Shown: positions 44,201 to 53,011, counted from the stretch's first letter. The stretch is 64,000 nt of DNA from Closterium sp. Naga37s-1 (GCA_947471745.1 CANJKZ010000114.1:1567501-1631500), one strand, 5' to 3'. The notes: generated from the letters alone by a model not told the origin. Numbers and translations are program-made.

Positions 44201-46490
44201 GTGGACGAAGGAAGTGATCTCCCTTGCCCGGTGCACAACCTTTTTAGCCCAGCCCATCTTCCCCACGTCTTCCATGAGCAGGTCTAACACATGGGTGGCG
44301 CACGGCACCTGCTGAATGTGTGGCCACTCGCGAATAAGCTCCTGAGTAATTCGTCCCCCCATCCATACAGAAGGCCACTACGTTCTCAGCTCCCACCTCC
44401 TCCACCACCGGCCTCAGGATCCCCGCCACGTAATCCCCTGCCTTTTTTCCATACGCCAGTCAACGCATTCGGTGAAAACCGCGCCGGAGTAGAACGTTTG
44501 CTTGCAGCCTGCCGCACTTGTCCGTCATCATGTCGGACGAGACAGTCACTCCAGTCCTCTTCCAGCTCGCCTTAATCCCCACCATCCCCTGCTCAATTCC
44601 TCTGCGACACGCGAGAAGCCCAGCCCCGCCGATGTACTTCCTCTTGGGGGGACGTGCCGGCGCGAGAGACTTGGTTCAGCGCATTGGCCACCAGCGGATG
44701 GTCGATGTGATGCTCGGGAATGTGGAGGGCGGCCCACGCGAGCGCAAGTGACTCATCCGCTTCCCTCTTTGCCGCAGCCGCATCCCCCTCCAGGTAATTG
44801 GTGATGCACGCCCTTTTCCCACCGCTGGCCTTCACCGCGGCAACCGCAGCAGCTGCTGCACTCCGCTTTTCCTCGGTTGCTGCAGCTGCTGCCTCATACT
44901 TTGCGCGCATCGCCAGCCGCACATCTTGCGGTGCATCCTTGCAAAGCGCCACTTCGCGACGTTTCATCCCCTTCCACGACGTGAAGTGCTGAGCTTTTCC
45001 CTCGATCCTCTTGATGATGCCGAAGTGTTTAAACACGGCATGGTCGACGTTGGAGAGATACTCCCTACCCTCGTTTAGACGAGTGCGAGAGCTCTCCACG
45101 GTTTGAACGGATGGTGGCATTGGAGGAGTTCTAGTAGTAGTAGACATTATCGCTCTGGGCTAGGCATGGCTAAGTGCTCTGTCGGATGCGGGAGAAGAGC
45201 TAATGAAGGGAGGACTGGGGGTGAATCTGTTAAATATCGAGATGATTGACGGAATGGGAAGATGGACAAGAGTTGTTGGAGAGTTATTGGATGGGATGGG
45301 TTTGAATGCGGTACTGAACGTGGAACCCAAATTGTGAGTGAACGTGCAAACGCGACTTTGAACCCACGTCCACGCCTGCACACAGCGCGGACGTTCTTTT
45401 TGACTCCGCCAATGTGCTCGTCGAGCAATTCCGCAGCGAACCGTATATTCACATTCTTTTCGGTCGGGCTGCCCCAAAACAAATTGGCTAGCGTATAGCG
45501 TTTTGCGTGTACACGCTAAACGCAAACTGTTTTGAGCGTATATTCCAACTTAGATGGGAGGATGGCATGATGCCGCAATAGCACGTTGGTACAGCTGCGC
45601 CTAACTGTCCCCATCCCCGCCCACCTTGTTCAACCTAGGCAGGTGTAGGTATGTGCCTCAGCTACCCTCCTGTGAGCTTCCCTCCGTCAGGTGAAGGATT
45701 GCGTTTCCTCCAACAACCCGGCCCTCCTCAAAGACCTCAGCACCGGCTGTGCTGCGCCATTCCCTGTCCCTGCCCCCATCCCCACCCTCCTTGTTCAACC
45801 CATCAGGTGGAAGATTGTATTTCCTCCAACAACCGGCCCGCCTCTTGTTGCTCACCTCAATCTGCCCCTGATGGACCTCAGCATGGACGCCCCAAGTGAT
45901 GCTGTGCTGCCCCATTCCCTGTCCCTGGCCCCATCCCCACCTCCCTTGTTGAACCCGTCAGGTGAAGGATTGCCTTCTCAGAACTGTCCTCGTCCCCACC
46001 AGTGATGGCATGATGTCTCCTTGATCAATCAGTTAGGTGTAGCCATGCCTCATTTACCCTCTGCATGTGCTCCTCTTGTTGTTCAACAATCCTTTTTTAT
46101 CTGACTATGCACGTGTGCTCCCTCTTGTTGTTCATTTAAATCCGTCAGGTGGAGGATTGCGTTTCCTCTAAAACAACATCCCTCCTCAAGGATCTGAGCA
46201 TGGACGCCCCGGATGATGCTGTGCTGCGCCTGGCCCAGCTGGCTCTGCGCTGCACTGTGCAGCGCACTGCAAGCCGGCCTAACATGGCCAGCATCGCCAA
46301 CGAGCTGCAGGGAATCAGGCACGAGGTGGTGGGGAAGGAGGAGCTGAGTGCAGCGATCAAGGTGGACGAGCAAGCGGAGGGGATGCGAAGTGGGACGTCG
46401 TACCCCAATAACCTGGCTGCAATGTTGCAAGCTATTAAGGGCATGGAGGAGGAGGAACATGGCCCTTGTTATCAGACCAATTTGGTCTAA
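26185..46490 (+). CDS. LRR receptor-like kinase, about 20 exons
   Basis: Cell-surface receptor kinase of the plant LRR-RLK type: signal peptide, LRR N-cap, about eleven single LRRs, Cys motif, Pro/Ser-rich stalk, one transmembrane helix and a cytoplasmic Ser/Thr kinase. My splice model is 26185-26284, 27567-27687, 30051-30122, 30378-30451, 31941-32012, 32686-32763, 33988-34059, 34643-34714, 35016-35060, 35260-35331, 35913-35984, 37226-37297, 37545-37616, 38145-38216, 38490 or 38607 to 38734, 39159-39374, 40268-40464, 41223-41367, 41981-42120, 42269-42408, 42671-42755 and 46149-46490. Phases agree at nearly every junction. The exception is 30378-30451, which is 74 nt instead of 72. Ligand and pathway are unknown. 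Introns hold satellites and a hAT insertion, so the gene spans about 20 kb. Confidence 0.85.
26285..27566 (+). repeat. RLK intron 1 with short tandem repeats
   Basis: Contains a 24-bp direct repeat (CTGAATTTTTGGGAAGCGTTT at about 26698 and 26740), two telomere-like AAACCCTA units (26889-26905), three copies of a 20-bp GATGAGGTGGGAGGGAATGT unit (about 27016-27072) and three of a 23-bp GAGAGAGTGGGTGGGAATGTGAT relative (27107-27170). No gene seen. Confidence 0.6.
27567..27687 (+). CDS. RLK exon 2: LRR N-terminal cap
   Basis: Codes AQVLLDCQKAWNTTIDGWVV, then GDCDKSDTVTCDAQGMITE, the LRRNT_2-type cap with its Cys pair and a hydrophobic-position Trp. The acceptor is CGCCAG/CG and the donor AGAT/GTGAGT, giving phase 2, which all the following LRR exons share. 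Confidence 0.85.
27931..29970. repeat. 68 identical copies of a 30-bp satellite in RLK intron 2
   Basis: Perfect tandem array. Each unit is GCACATGCATGCCACATACA followed by TACGTCCATG, and I counted 68 uninterrupted copies (2,040 bp). Less regular related sequence flanks it (27850-27930 and 29971-29990). The unit has no stop codon in any of six frames, so every frame shows a ~700-residue ORF of 10-residue repeats; these are artefacts of the repeat. The unit is rich in alternating purine-pyrimidine ATGCATGC-like motifs. Confidence 0.95.
30051..38216 (+). CDS. RLK LRR exons (one 24-residue LRR per exon)
   Basis: Twelve exons, nine of them exactly 72 nt and all in phase 2 with donors GTGAGT, GTTAGT, GTAAGC or GTAAGA. 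Typical repeats are LNGSIPASISNLQSLTNL (30051), YNSFTGNIPASFGNLKSL (31941), LNGSIPATFSSMISLTYL (32686), YNSITSTIPDSLGNLASL (33988), LNGTIPSSLANLSDLGDL (34643), YNFLTGPIPDSIGKLTNL (35913), MTGSIPTVIGNLLYLTDL (37226), NLTGSIPESIGNLLQLQ (37545) and NLTGQLPPTLGKLSKLSG (38145). 35016-35060 is a 45-nt short LRR that keeps phase. 32686-32763 is 78 nt. 30378-30451 is 74 nt, with an extra AT just after the acceptor that would shift the frame. This arrangement is typical of plant receptor kinases. Confidence 0.85.
30436..30625. repeat. seven tandem copies of an exon end plus its 5' splice site
   Basis: The last ~17 nt of the 30378-30451 exon with the donor (CGGAATCTGTCCAAAAT/GTGAGT) recur about every 26-29 bp: GGAATCTGTCC followed by RAATGTGAGTTTCT or a variant. 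Seven copies; copies five to seven have mutated donors. Confidence 0.85.
30740..30900. repeat. CCGACCTG/CCGAG short tandem repeat in intron
   Basis: Imperfect tandem of GAGCCGACCTGGCCCGACCTG units. A related CCGAC pentamer array occurs in another intron at 37655-37750. Confidence 0.7.
31018..31760. repeat. 19-bp minisatellite in RLK intron
   Basis: About 39 copies of CTTGTCACTTGCCGCATGG, alternating at one variable site (CCGC, CCAC or CTAC). A slightly longer variant lies at each end. All frames are open for hundreds of residues because 19 is not a multiple of three and the unit lacks stops. Confidence 0.9.
32940..33330. repeat. GATGT pentamer microsatellite
   Basis: Long run of TGATG units with variants, within the intron between the 32686 and 33988 exons. 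Confidence 0.85.
33537..33870. repeat. 10-bp GACCATGAGC minisatellite
   Basis: About 32 copies of GACCATGAGC/GACCATGGGC in the same intron as the GATGT array. Confidence 0.85.
34087..34420. repeat. ~38-bp minisatellite
   Basis: About eight copies of a unit built from GTGTGACCCACCCACGTCAC and ATGCGCACCACATGCC, with shortened first and last copies. Lies just after the donor of the 33988-34059 exon. Confidence 0.8.
35985..37225 (+). other. RLK intron between exons ending 35984 and starting 37226
   Basis: No gene. Around 36420-36880 it contains many GAGTACTCGGCGAG/CTCGTTACTCG words, giving local inverted repeats. Related ACTCGACTCG/CGAGTT sequence occurs at 35560-35650. This looks like decayed repeat material that I could not classify. 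Confidence 0.4.
37655..37750. repeat. CCGAC pentamer microsatellite
   Basis: About 15 near-perfect CGACC units immediately after the donor of the 37545-37616 exon. Confidence 0.85.
38490..38734 (+). CDS. RLK Cys-motif exon and its tandem duplicate
   Basis: Two related exons follow each other. One from 38490 reads SLDGTAVTCPPDKTPCVVPQS. The other, from 38607 to 38734, reads NLTETAIKCPPNKSPCVVQQ and continues with three more Cys (FCSKCPSFCSTCNKTAP). Both have AG acceptors in the phase required by the upstream exon. Only the second has an obvious donor (CCAC/GTGAGC). This is the Cys-pair capping region after the LRRs. The first copy is either an alternative exon or a non-functional duplicate. 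Confidence 0.65.
39159..39374 (+). CDS. RLK stalk and transmembrane exon
   Basis: A Pro/Ser-rich extracellular stalk (SPSVPPSPPTTPPSSSSS) leads to GGLSVGAIAGIAVAAVMLLI and LGVLLWWW, a single membrane helix, then the basic stop-transfer RGHKKRAARAA. The acceptor CCCCAG at 39158 gives the right phase, and the donor is GCAA/GTATGG. Confidence 0.8.
39375..40267 (+). other. RLK intron between transmembrane and kinase exons
   Basis: Nothing recognisable; mixed sequence with a CACCCCACACTCACT-like short repeat near 39765-39860. Confidence 0.4.
40268..42755 (+). CDS. RLK kinase exons (five)
   Basis: 40268-40464: juxtamembrane YSLDKVLKATSNWSSDNQLG, Gly loop GSGAFGDVYKG and catalytic lysine WAVKRA. 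41223-41367: VQQMADKNHPNIVRLLGFA, hinge ILIYEFATNGNL. 41981-42120: FQQRLDILIGAARGFEYLH, catalytic loop VHRDIKPANILL, an RD-type kinase. 42269-42408: AKIADFGLLRVGEG, activation segment GTTRVMGTPGYVDPIY. 42671-42755: SFGVLMLVVLTGRSP. All key residues are present, so activity is expected. The intron after 42120 begins GC (CAG/GCAAGC) and ends AG. Introns at 40465-41222 and 41368-41980 hold GGTTCGG-rich and GAACATGTTCG-rich repeat remnants. Confidence 0.88.
43080..45147 (-). pseudogene. hAT transposase, frameshifted, inside the last RLK intron
   Basis: Read on the minus strand from the ATG at 45147 (MSTTTRTPPMPPSVQ). An N-terminal region with KASGGKRACITNYLEGDAAA leads to LALAWAALHIPEHHIDHPLV, the usual lead-in of DUF659-type hAT proteins. 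Pieces of the catalytic part follow in shifted frames: VTVSSDMMTDKCGR, VEEVGAENVVAFCMDGGTN, CATHVLDLLMEDVGKMGWAK, then a long intact frame 44238-43114. That last part ends with the hAT dimerisation motif APELASLAIRVLSQPVSASP, CERGWAVW. Frame breaks lie near 44590, 44360 and 44200, so it is dead. I could not find matched terminal repeats or an 8-bp duplication, so the element borders are unknown. Confidence 0.75.
45691..46148. repeat. three decoy copies of the last RLK exon start
   Basis: Before the real last exon, its acceptor plus coding start is repeated: CAG/GTGAAGGATTGCGTTTCC at 45691, CAG/GTGGAAGATTGTATTTCC at 45807 and CAG/GTGAAGGATTGCCTTCTC at 45962. The second copy also retains a later exon part (CTCAGCATGGACGCCCCAAG). 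Each is preceded by a pyrimidine-rich tract. Confidence 0.85.
46149..46490 (+). CDS. RLK last exon: kinase C-lobe end
   Basis: VEDCVSSKTTSLLKDLSMDA, then LRLAQLALRCTVQRTASRPNM (kinase subdomain XI, with the conserved Arg) and ASIANELQGI. A tail of about 50 residues ends at TAA 46488-46490. It joins in phase 0 to ILRW of the previous exon. Confidence 0.85.
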   Translation: MEDCVSSKTTSLLKDLSMDAPDDAVLRLAQLALRCTVQRTASRPNMASIANELQGIRHEVVGKEELSAAIKVDEQAEGMRSGTSYPNNLAAMLQAIKGMEEEEHGPCYQTNLV

Positions 46491-47263
46491 TGGTCTGATT
46501 TTCATACGTATTTTTTTTTGGTATTCATCTGATTTTTAAGACAGATATTTCTATCACATCTGATCACTTAGACAAACGGTTTTAGTTCGTTGGATTTTTC
46601 AGACCAGTCAGTATAGTTAATCTGAATTTTCAGTGTAAATCACCCTGATACCCTGATAATCAGGGTGGTTTTTGGTAGTCACACTGATGGTCCCGGGTAT
46701 ATTTTTTTGGAGTCAAGATTTTCCTGATGTGCCAGGGTTTACATTTAAGGCACACTGATGACTAAGGGTTCCCGATTTCCATAACGAGTTTTACCCTGAA
46801 ACGAGATCCATACCCCCCCTGCCCCCCAGTTCCCCCACCCCCCCTTTCCCGTAACCCGGGATTCCCGAATCCCGATTGCCAACTGGCGAAACCGGAATTT
46901 CAGCCGTGACAACGCATGTGCTGGCACAAAGTGGGCCACCATTGGCTAGACTTACAGTTTCTTTGTAGGCAGAGCCACCGACTCAACTCGGTTTCTTTTG
47001 TCTGACATGACAACACGACCGTGTTAGCTGGAAACTTGACTGAGTGCAGCAGAATGTCGGCGCCCACTAGCCCACTGGGCACCGCGTTCCTTGCACGACT
47101 GTGGGTGGCTCTACAGTTCGTTCGCGTGCACGTTAGGAAACACATGCGCTGGGGACTGGGGGCACGAGCACGGTTGAGGTCTCACCTTTGGTAACGAGAG
47201 ACCTCACTCTCAGTTGGGCTTACCATCAGAGGTAGGCGTTTCTCTTGATACACACGAGGAGCC
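46491..47263. other. spacer; probably includes the left end of the next hAT
   Basis: AT-rich after the kinase stop, with a palindromic AGACCAATTTGGTCT (46475-46489) at the stop itself. 46630-46760 has repeated CCCTGATA/ACACTGATG words like those at 50180-50310, suggesting subterminal repeats of the 47264-50090 hAT element. No gene seen. Confidence 0.45.
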
Positions 47264-50090
47264 ATGGCTGCTACTGAGGACGTTGATGGTGAAGGTGCTG
47301 ACGAGCCACCTAACGATGCTCCCGCGCGGACAGGCTTAGATTTCCCGCGACGGCAGCATGCGAACCCTCCGCCTGTCTGCACTGCAGGCCCGTCATCGTG
47401 CAGCAATGAAAAGCAGCCTCCTGCTATTCCTTCTGGTTCTAATGCGGTCGCGCCGGACAGTGCTCCCGCCTCTGTTAGCGTCACAGAGTTCGGCGAGTCA
47501 TCATCTGCTGCCTCGAAGAAGAGGCGTCGCTACGCGCAAGCCGTTCTCCCGTTCGGCACGCCCCCTGCGATACCGGCTCCGCCTCCCGCACCCGTCCAAG
47601 CTCCCAAGCGTGTGTCTCTTATCTGAAGGCGCAGCAGCTATACATCACGCAGTGGATGCCGAAGTTTGACTGGCTGCTGCTTGAAAAGAACGAGGATGGC
47701 CTGCCCATACTGCGATGCAGTATATGCGTGGAGCACGGCAAGGACGACGCGAAATTCGGACGCAACGGAACGGGGAGACGCGATCTGCAGCTCGGATCGA
47801 TGCGATGTCACGAGCTGAGCGGCCGCCACGACGAATCCATGAAAACGCAGTGGACGCTCATGGCGGAGATCGAGAAGCAAAAGAGGCTCGACGATTTCGC
47901 CAACACTGACAAGGAGGGCGCGTGGCTCACTCGTCTCATGCGCGGCGTGGAGTTCATCTGCGACCATGATGCCCCGATCGCTATGTTCCCGAAGCTCATA
48001 GAGTTCCTCGCAGAAGAGGGAGTCGCAGACGTCCCGCTTCAGGCCTATGGCGTGTACATCACACAGTAATTCTACGTTTGTTGCCGTGTTTTAGTTGCTT
48101 GGTTTTCAAATTTGTAGCTGCGCATCCGTCAAATCTTTTACTCTCCCCACTGCTTGTGGCAGGTACGGTTTCAACGAGATGGCGTCGGCGATGGCAAAGT
48201 ACCAGAGAACTCAGCAGCTGCAGCATCTTCTCGCGTCACCATTCGTAGGCCTTACGTGCGACGAGAGCACCGATCGCGCGCGTGGCAAACACTTGATTGT
48301 GCTTGCCACGTTCCTCAAGAATGGCGTCTCCGTCACGGAGTTTCTGGCGCTGCTGACGGTGCATAAGTGCGACGCGTCTTCGATTTTCACCGTGCTCACG
48401 AGCCACATGGACTCGATCGGTGTGGACATCAAGCGGGTGGCTGGCATCAGCACCGACGGTGCTTCTATGATGACGGGGGATAAGAGCGGACTCGTATGCC
48501 GCTTGCAAGAGCGTGTGCCGCATCTCGTCGGATGTCACTGCGTAGTGCATCGGTAAGTTTTGCTTTGTTGTATTTGAAATTAAACGCTGTAGATGCATGT
48601 ATCCAATTCTCCGGAGATACTAACCAACCTTCTTGATCTGTTGCAGTGAGGCGCTCGTGGTCAAGGATGCTGCGAAAGCATTCCCAGACCTTAACATGAT
48701 CGATGCTGCTGTGCGTGTTGTGGGAGAGATCATCTGCCGCTCTAGCATTTGGTACGAGAGGTTCAAGGAGCTGCGACAAGAGATACACCGAACCAACCTC
48801 GAACACTAAAGGGCTGTTCAACGTCAGATGGCTATCGCGGGGAGACGCTATAGTCAGGCTGTGCAGAGTTTTCGGGGCGGCGATCGTCATGATTGTAGAG
48901 TACCGGCACAAGATAGCTGCAACAGTACAAACGTTTAAATTTCACATCTGTTTGTACTTCCTCGCAGATATTCTTGCAGAACTGAACGCGCTCAACCGGT
49001 TCTTCCAGCACCGCAAGGCAAGTGTGCCCTTAAATGTGTAGAAGATTGTTAGTAATTTTCTTAGCAGTTGCTGACATGTTTTACGTGCCCGGTGTTTTAC
49101 AGGTGGACATCACACAGGTCGCAAAAGAATTCAACCACACGATCACCATCATCACGCACCGGTACATCCAGTACGGCGAGACATTTGGCGGCGGGGTCAG
49201 CAAGCTATTGTCCAAGTTCATCAAAGACCACGGAGGTGAAAACAGGACGGTGGTGGTTGAAGGGATTGACGCGGATGGGCGGCAGACAACACACAACTTC
49301 GAGCTGAGCGAGACACCCATGAAGAAGCACAAGTTCGGGGGCACGCTTGGGGACTGTGAGAAGCTGTGCACGGGTTTCGCGAAGGAGATCGTCGCAAGAA
49401 TGAAGTACCGCATGTGGGACTTGCAGCAGATGGGTGGCGCGAAGCTGTTTCAGGTTGAATCGTGGCCATCCAGGGAGGACCAGCGCGAGTTGAAGAGCCT
49501 CGAGTGGCTGGCGGCAAACGATGAGCTGTTTGGCGGCATGCTTCCAGGTGAGGATAGATTTCTTACGTGCGTTTGATACGGCTCGATAATGTGATAGTAC
49601 CACAGTACCAGATAACCAACCCCCTTTAATTCCACCGCCCCAAACCCCATCCACGTCAGGATTCGATTTCAAGGCGGCGAAGAAGGAGCTGAGGAGCTTC
49701 TGTCACATCCTGTCACGTCATCACGCGGCGGAAGATTTCCACCAGGGTCTTCAAAGCATGTTGAAGAGCCGGGATTGGCGACGCAGCTATCCGAACCTGA
49801 TGACGCTCTGGCAGTCCCTTGCTGTGCTGCCACTGAGCACAGTGGAGTGTGAGAGAGGGTTCAGTCGCCAGAACATCATCAAGAGCTGGATGCGCACATC
49901 GCTGTGCGATGCACGCCTTGGCGACCTCATGACGCTGCACATGCTCAAGTACCCATACGTCTGGCCAGACGTGGTGGACCTCTGGCGCAAGTAGAAAACC
50001 CGAAGGCCGGCGAAATCTGTTGCGCATGCGACTCATGTGGACCGGAAGGGGAAGCAGAAAGTTCCAGAGCCAGCAGAAGAAAGTGACCAC
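47264..50090 (+). CDS. hAT transposase (ZNF862-like), with introns and one frameshift
   Basis: Starts MAATEDVDGEGADEP. Exons read ITQWMPKFDWLLLEKNEDGL with CSICVEHGK (47632-48067), EMASAMAKYQRTQQLQHLLA, FVGLTCDESTDRARGKHLIV, GISTDGASMMTGDKSGLVCR and GCHCVVHR (48163-48552), EALVVKDAAKAFPDLNMID (48648 on), VDITQVAKEFNHTITII (49104-49549), and the C-terminal dimerisation part LPLSTVECERGFSRQNIIKS to a stop at 49992-49994. Introns use GTAATT, GTAAGT, GCAAGT and GTGAGG donors with AG acceptors. Frame joins fail near 47605 and at about 48797 (NLE to TKGLFNVRWLS), so this copy is probably inactive. The protein cuts and pastes the element's DNA. No unambiguous terminal repeats were located. Confidence 0.75.
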
Positions 50091-50159
50091 AATGAACACC
50101 CATGTGGCATGTCTGATGATGATGACTAAATTTTGTATTGACTGCAACGTTAAAAACAA

Positions 50160-50320
50160 TTCACCAGGGTGTGTCATTTACGAACACTGATGCGACAGGG
50201 TAGATTTTACAAAAACAGCCTAAACCCTGATGCATCAGGGGTTTTTACAAGGGGTAACACTGATAATCAGGTTTTTGCACTTGTACTACACTGATAATAA
50301 GGGTAGCTCAAATAAAAAAA
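50160..50320. repeat. subterminal repeats of the second hAT
   Basis: Repeated words ACACTGATAAT, CCTGATGCATCAGGG and CCAGGGTGTG, with some palindromes, resembling 46630-46760 on the other side of the transposase. These are probably transposase-binding subterminal repeats. Confidence 0.45.
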
Positions 50321-50405
50321 TTAGCCATGGTCTAGTTTCGTCTGAAACCGACAGAATGAGCCACTAGGCCGTAGAACCACAGTTACGGTTCTTTGCTGCC
50401 TATAC

Positions 50406-50513
50406 TGTCAAATGTCGTAGTCTTAGTGATGTGTGTTATAGGGGGTACAACTGTTAGGGTTAGGTTTATGTACCCCAACCAATCTTAGTCAATCAACACT
50501 TTCATTCTTGACA
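50406..50513 (+). repeat. 5' LTR
   Basis: 108 bp; followed directly by TGGTATCACCTAGG, a diverged initiator-Met primer site. Confidence 0.92.
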
Positions 50514-50619
50514 TGGTATCACCTAGGTTAGGATCCTGTGGGATCCCGTTCCTCTCGTTCACGTCCGTAGCGCCCGAGCCTGTCCCGTACCCTAGTGCCC
50601 GTTACGCCCGTACGGTCCC

Positions 50620-51120
50620 CTAGCGCCTATCGCGCTCGTCTCTCTCGTGCCTTAGCGCCCGCTGCGCTTGTCGTCGCGTCGCCCCTGCTGTCCCGTCCCG
50701 TCCCGTCGCCTCTGCTGTCCCGTCCCGTCCTGTCGCCCCTGCTGTCCCGCCCGTCCCGTCGCCCCTGCTGTCCCGTCCCGTCCCGTCGCCCCTGCTGTCC
50801 CGTCGCGTCGCCCCTGCTGTCCCGTCCCGTCCCGTCGCCTGTGCTGTCCCGTCTCGTCGCCCCCTTGCTGTCCCGTCGCGTCGCGCCTGTCCCTGCTGTC
50901 CCGTCGCGTCGCGCTGTCCCGCCGCGTCGCGCCGTCCGTCCCGTCCCGTCCCGTCCGCGTCGCACTTCCCGTTCCGTCCCGTCGCACGCGCCCCGTGCCC
51001 CCTGCCCGTCCGACGCGCCCCGTGCGCCCTGCCCGTCCGTCGCGCCCCTGCTGCGCCCTGCCTGTCCGTCGCGCCCCGTGCGCCCTGCCTGTCCGCACCT
51101 GTAGCGCCCGTCCCTGCCAG
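50620..51120 (+). repeat. C-rich CCCGTCCCGTCGCC tandem leader
   Basis: Degenerate tandem repeats of GTCCCGTCGCCCCTGCTGTC, then CGTGCGCCCTGCCTGTCCGT. All frames are open on both strands but no domain is recognisable. It lies between the primer site and the gag ATG. Confidence 0.75.
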
Positions 51121-51223
51121 TTGTGTCCTGTCCTGTCGCGCTGCACTGTCTGTCACGCCCTACCCAGGCCCTTTAGGCGTTTAGGGTTTTGGCAACAGCG
51201 GTTACCACCTCTTAGCTTCCGCT

Positions 51224-52975
51224 ATGGCGACCCCTAGGGTCCTGCGTTTTGACGCCGAGGGTAGGCCGCTTGAGTTCTCCGTCTGGCTCCTGCGTGCGCG
51301 CCGCCTTTTAGAGATTCAGGTTCAGGCAGATGAGTCTCTGTGGGCACACGCGTCTGGCGACCTTCCTAAGCCCGACGAACCTGCACCCTTAGCAACTGAC
51401 CCCAAACCTGCAGACAGTGACCGTTATGCACGCGAGCGTGCTGACGTGACCGCGTGGAAGTCGCGTGACGCTGCGGCCTGCATCGCCCTCAGCAGCCTCC
51501 TCCCTGAGTCTGAGGAGACCCACTTCACTCAGGTTCGCACGGCTAGTGAGTTCCTGACCGCGATCAAGGCCCGCTACGCTACTCCCACCACTGTCTCTCT
51601 TGGTCGCCTGTTCCTTCCGTTCCTGTTTCCTGACCTCGCCTCGTTTGAGCGCACTGCTGACTTGATCAATCATCTGCGCTCGCTCGATTCTAGCTACCGC
51701 GCTGCTTGCACTGACACACAGCTTGCACTGCTCCCTCCTTCCATGGCGATTACTATCTATTTCATCGCCACTAGCCTCCCTGACCGCCTTGCCTCGGTTC
51801 GTGACGCGCTTCTTCTGAAGCACCCTAGCGAGCTCACCATCGAGGTCCTTGAGTCGGCCCTCAAGGACGTCGAGAGCAACCTCCGCTCGGTAGCCTCTGC
51901 CTCTGGTGCTGTGCCCCCTCCACTGTTTCACGGGTGCACTGTCCCTCAGCTGCCCACCTTTACTGCCTCCCTCGCCACTGCCGCTACTGACGTGACCGCA
52001 GCTGCTGTTACGACTTCTTCGCGGTCTCGAGGTAGGAGTGGCTGGAGGGGCGGTCAGGGTGCGGGCGGAGGCGGCGGAGGCGGTGGGGGTGACGTGGCGA
52101 GCGGCGGCGGCGGGAGTGCAGGGGCTGGAGGAGCGTCTCGTTCAGTGGCCGGTAACTCCCCTGCTACATCTGGTGGAGGTGACGCCCGGGTTCGTCAGCC
52201 ACCTACTGGTCTGCCAGCCGCAGGGGGTGGAGCAGCGGCGTGGTACCTGACTCAGGGACAGCAGCAACAGCAGCAGCCCCTCCCCTCGCAGCAGCCACAG
52301 CAGCAGCAGCGGCAGCAGCAGGTTTCGGGGCAGGGGTCAGGACAGCGTCAGCTGCAGCGCGGTGTCGTCCACTCTCCCTGCACCTATCACGTTCAGACGT
52401 ACGGCCCCGCTCTGTGGGGCATGTCGGCTTCCCAGTTCGTTGATCTCTCAGGAACTCCTCATGCTATGTATGCTGTTGTTGACTCTAGTGCTTCTGACTC
52501 TGTTTACTCAAGTGTTGTAAGCTTAGGTGCTAGTCTTTCTGAGGTGCCTGTTGCTAGTGTAGGTACTTGTGTAGACACTAGTACAGGAGCTGCTCCGGAG
52601 GACGCTTCGCTGTCTTTCACTCTGGACTCCGGAGATTCACACTGTTTCTTCCGCGACCGCACGACACTTACCCCGCTTCCTACGCCGGTATCCGTAGCAC
52701 TGGCTGATCCCACTTCGGGACCAGTCACTGCTCGCTACACTACTACGCTTCCGTGCCCGGCTGTTCCCTCCGGTTCTCTGACCGGCTTCCATGTCCCCTC
52801 GTTCTCGAGGAACTTGGTGGGCGTGAGGCCGCTCGTGAGTCAGCACGTGGGTGTGTGGATTGAACCTTCTGGTGAGACTGCGGTTTGTGTCGACGGGGAC
52901 ACGTACACGCCTCTCGCCACCTTCACCGCTGAGCCGGGCTCTGGTCTCTACACATTTCACACTGGCCCCCGAGGG

Positions 52976-53006
<31 letters not shown>

Positions 53007-53011
53007 GGTAG
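51224..53011 (+). CDS. copia Gag and protease
   Basis: The ATG at 51224 gives MATPRVLRFDAEGRPLEFSV. The copia Gag part continues with SDRYARERADVTAWKSRDAA, HFTQVRTASEFLTAIKARYA and MAITIYFIATSLPDRLASV. A Gly-rich and Gln-rich stretch follows (about 52040-52330); no CCHC knuckle is visible. The protease motif is FTLDSGDSHCFFRDRTTL at about 52616-52665, with Asp in place of the usual Ala after DSG. Then comes SLTGFHVPSFSRNLVGV. The frame ends in a Gln run at TAG 53009-53011, but reads on in frame past TAGs at 53009, 53021 and 53150 into integrase. It encodes the particle shell and its maturation enzyme. Confidence 0.88.

Noticed and set aside
42913..45560. Terminal repeats for the first hAT (CAGGGTC near 42912)
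   Set aside because: No matching reverse complement or 8-bp duplication found on the right side, so borders are left open.
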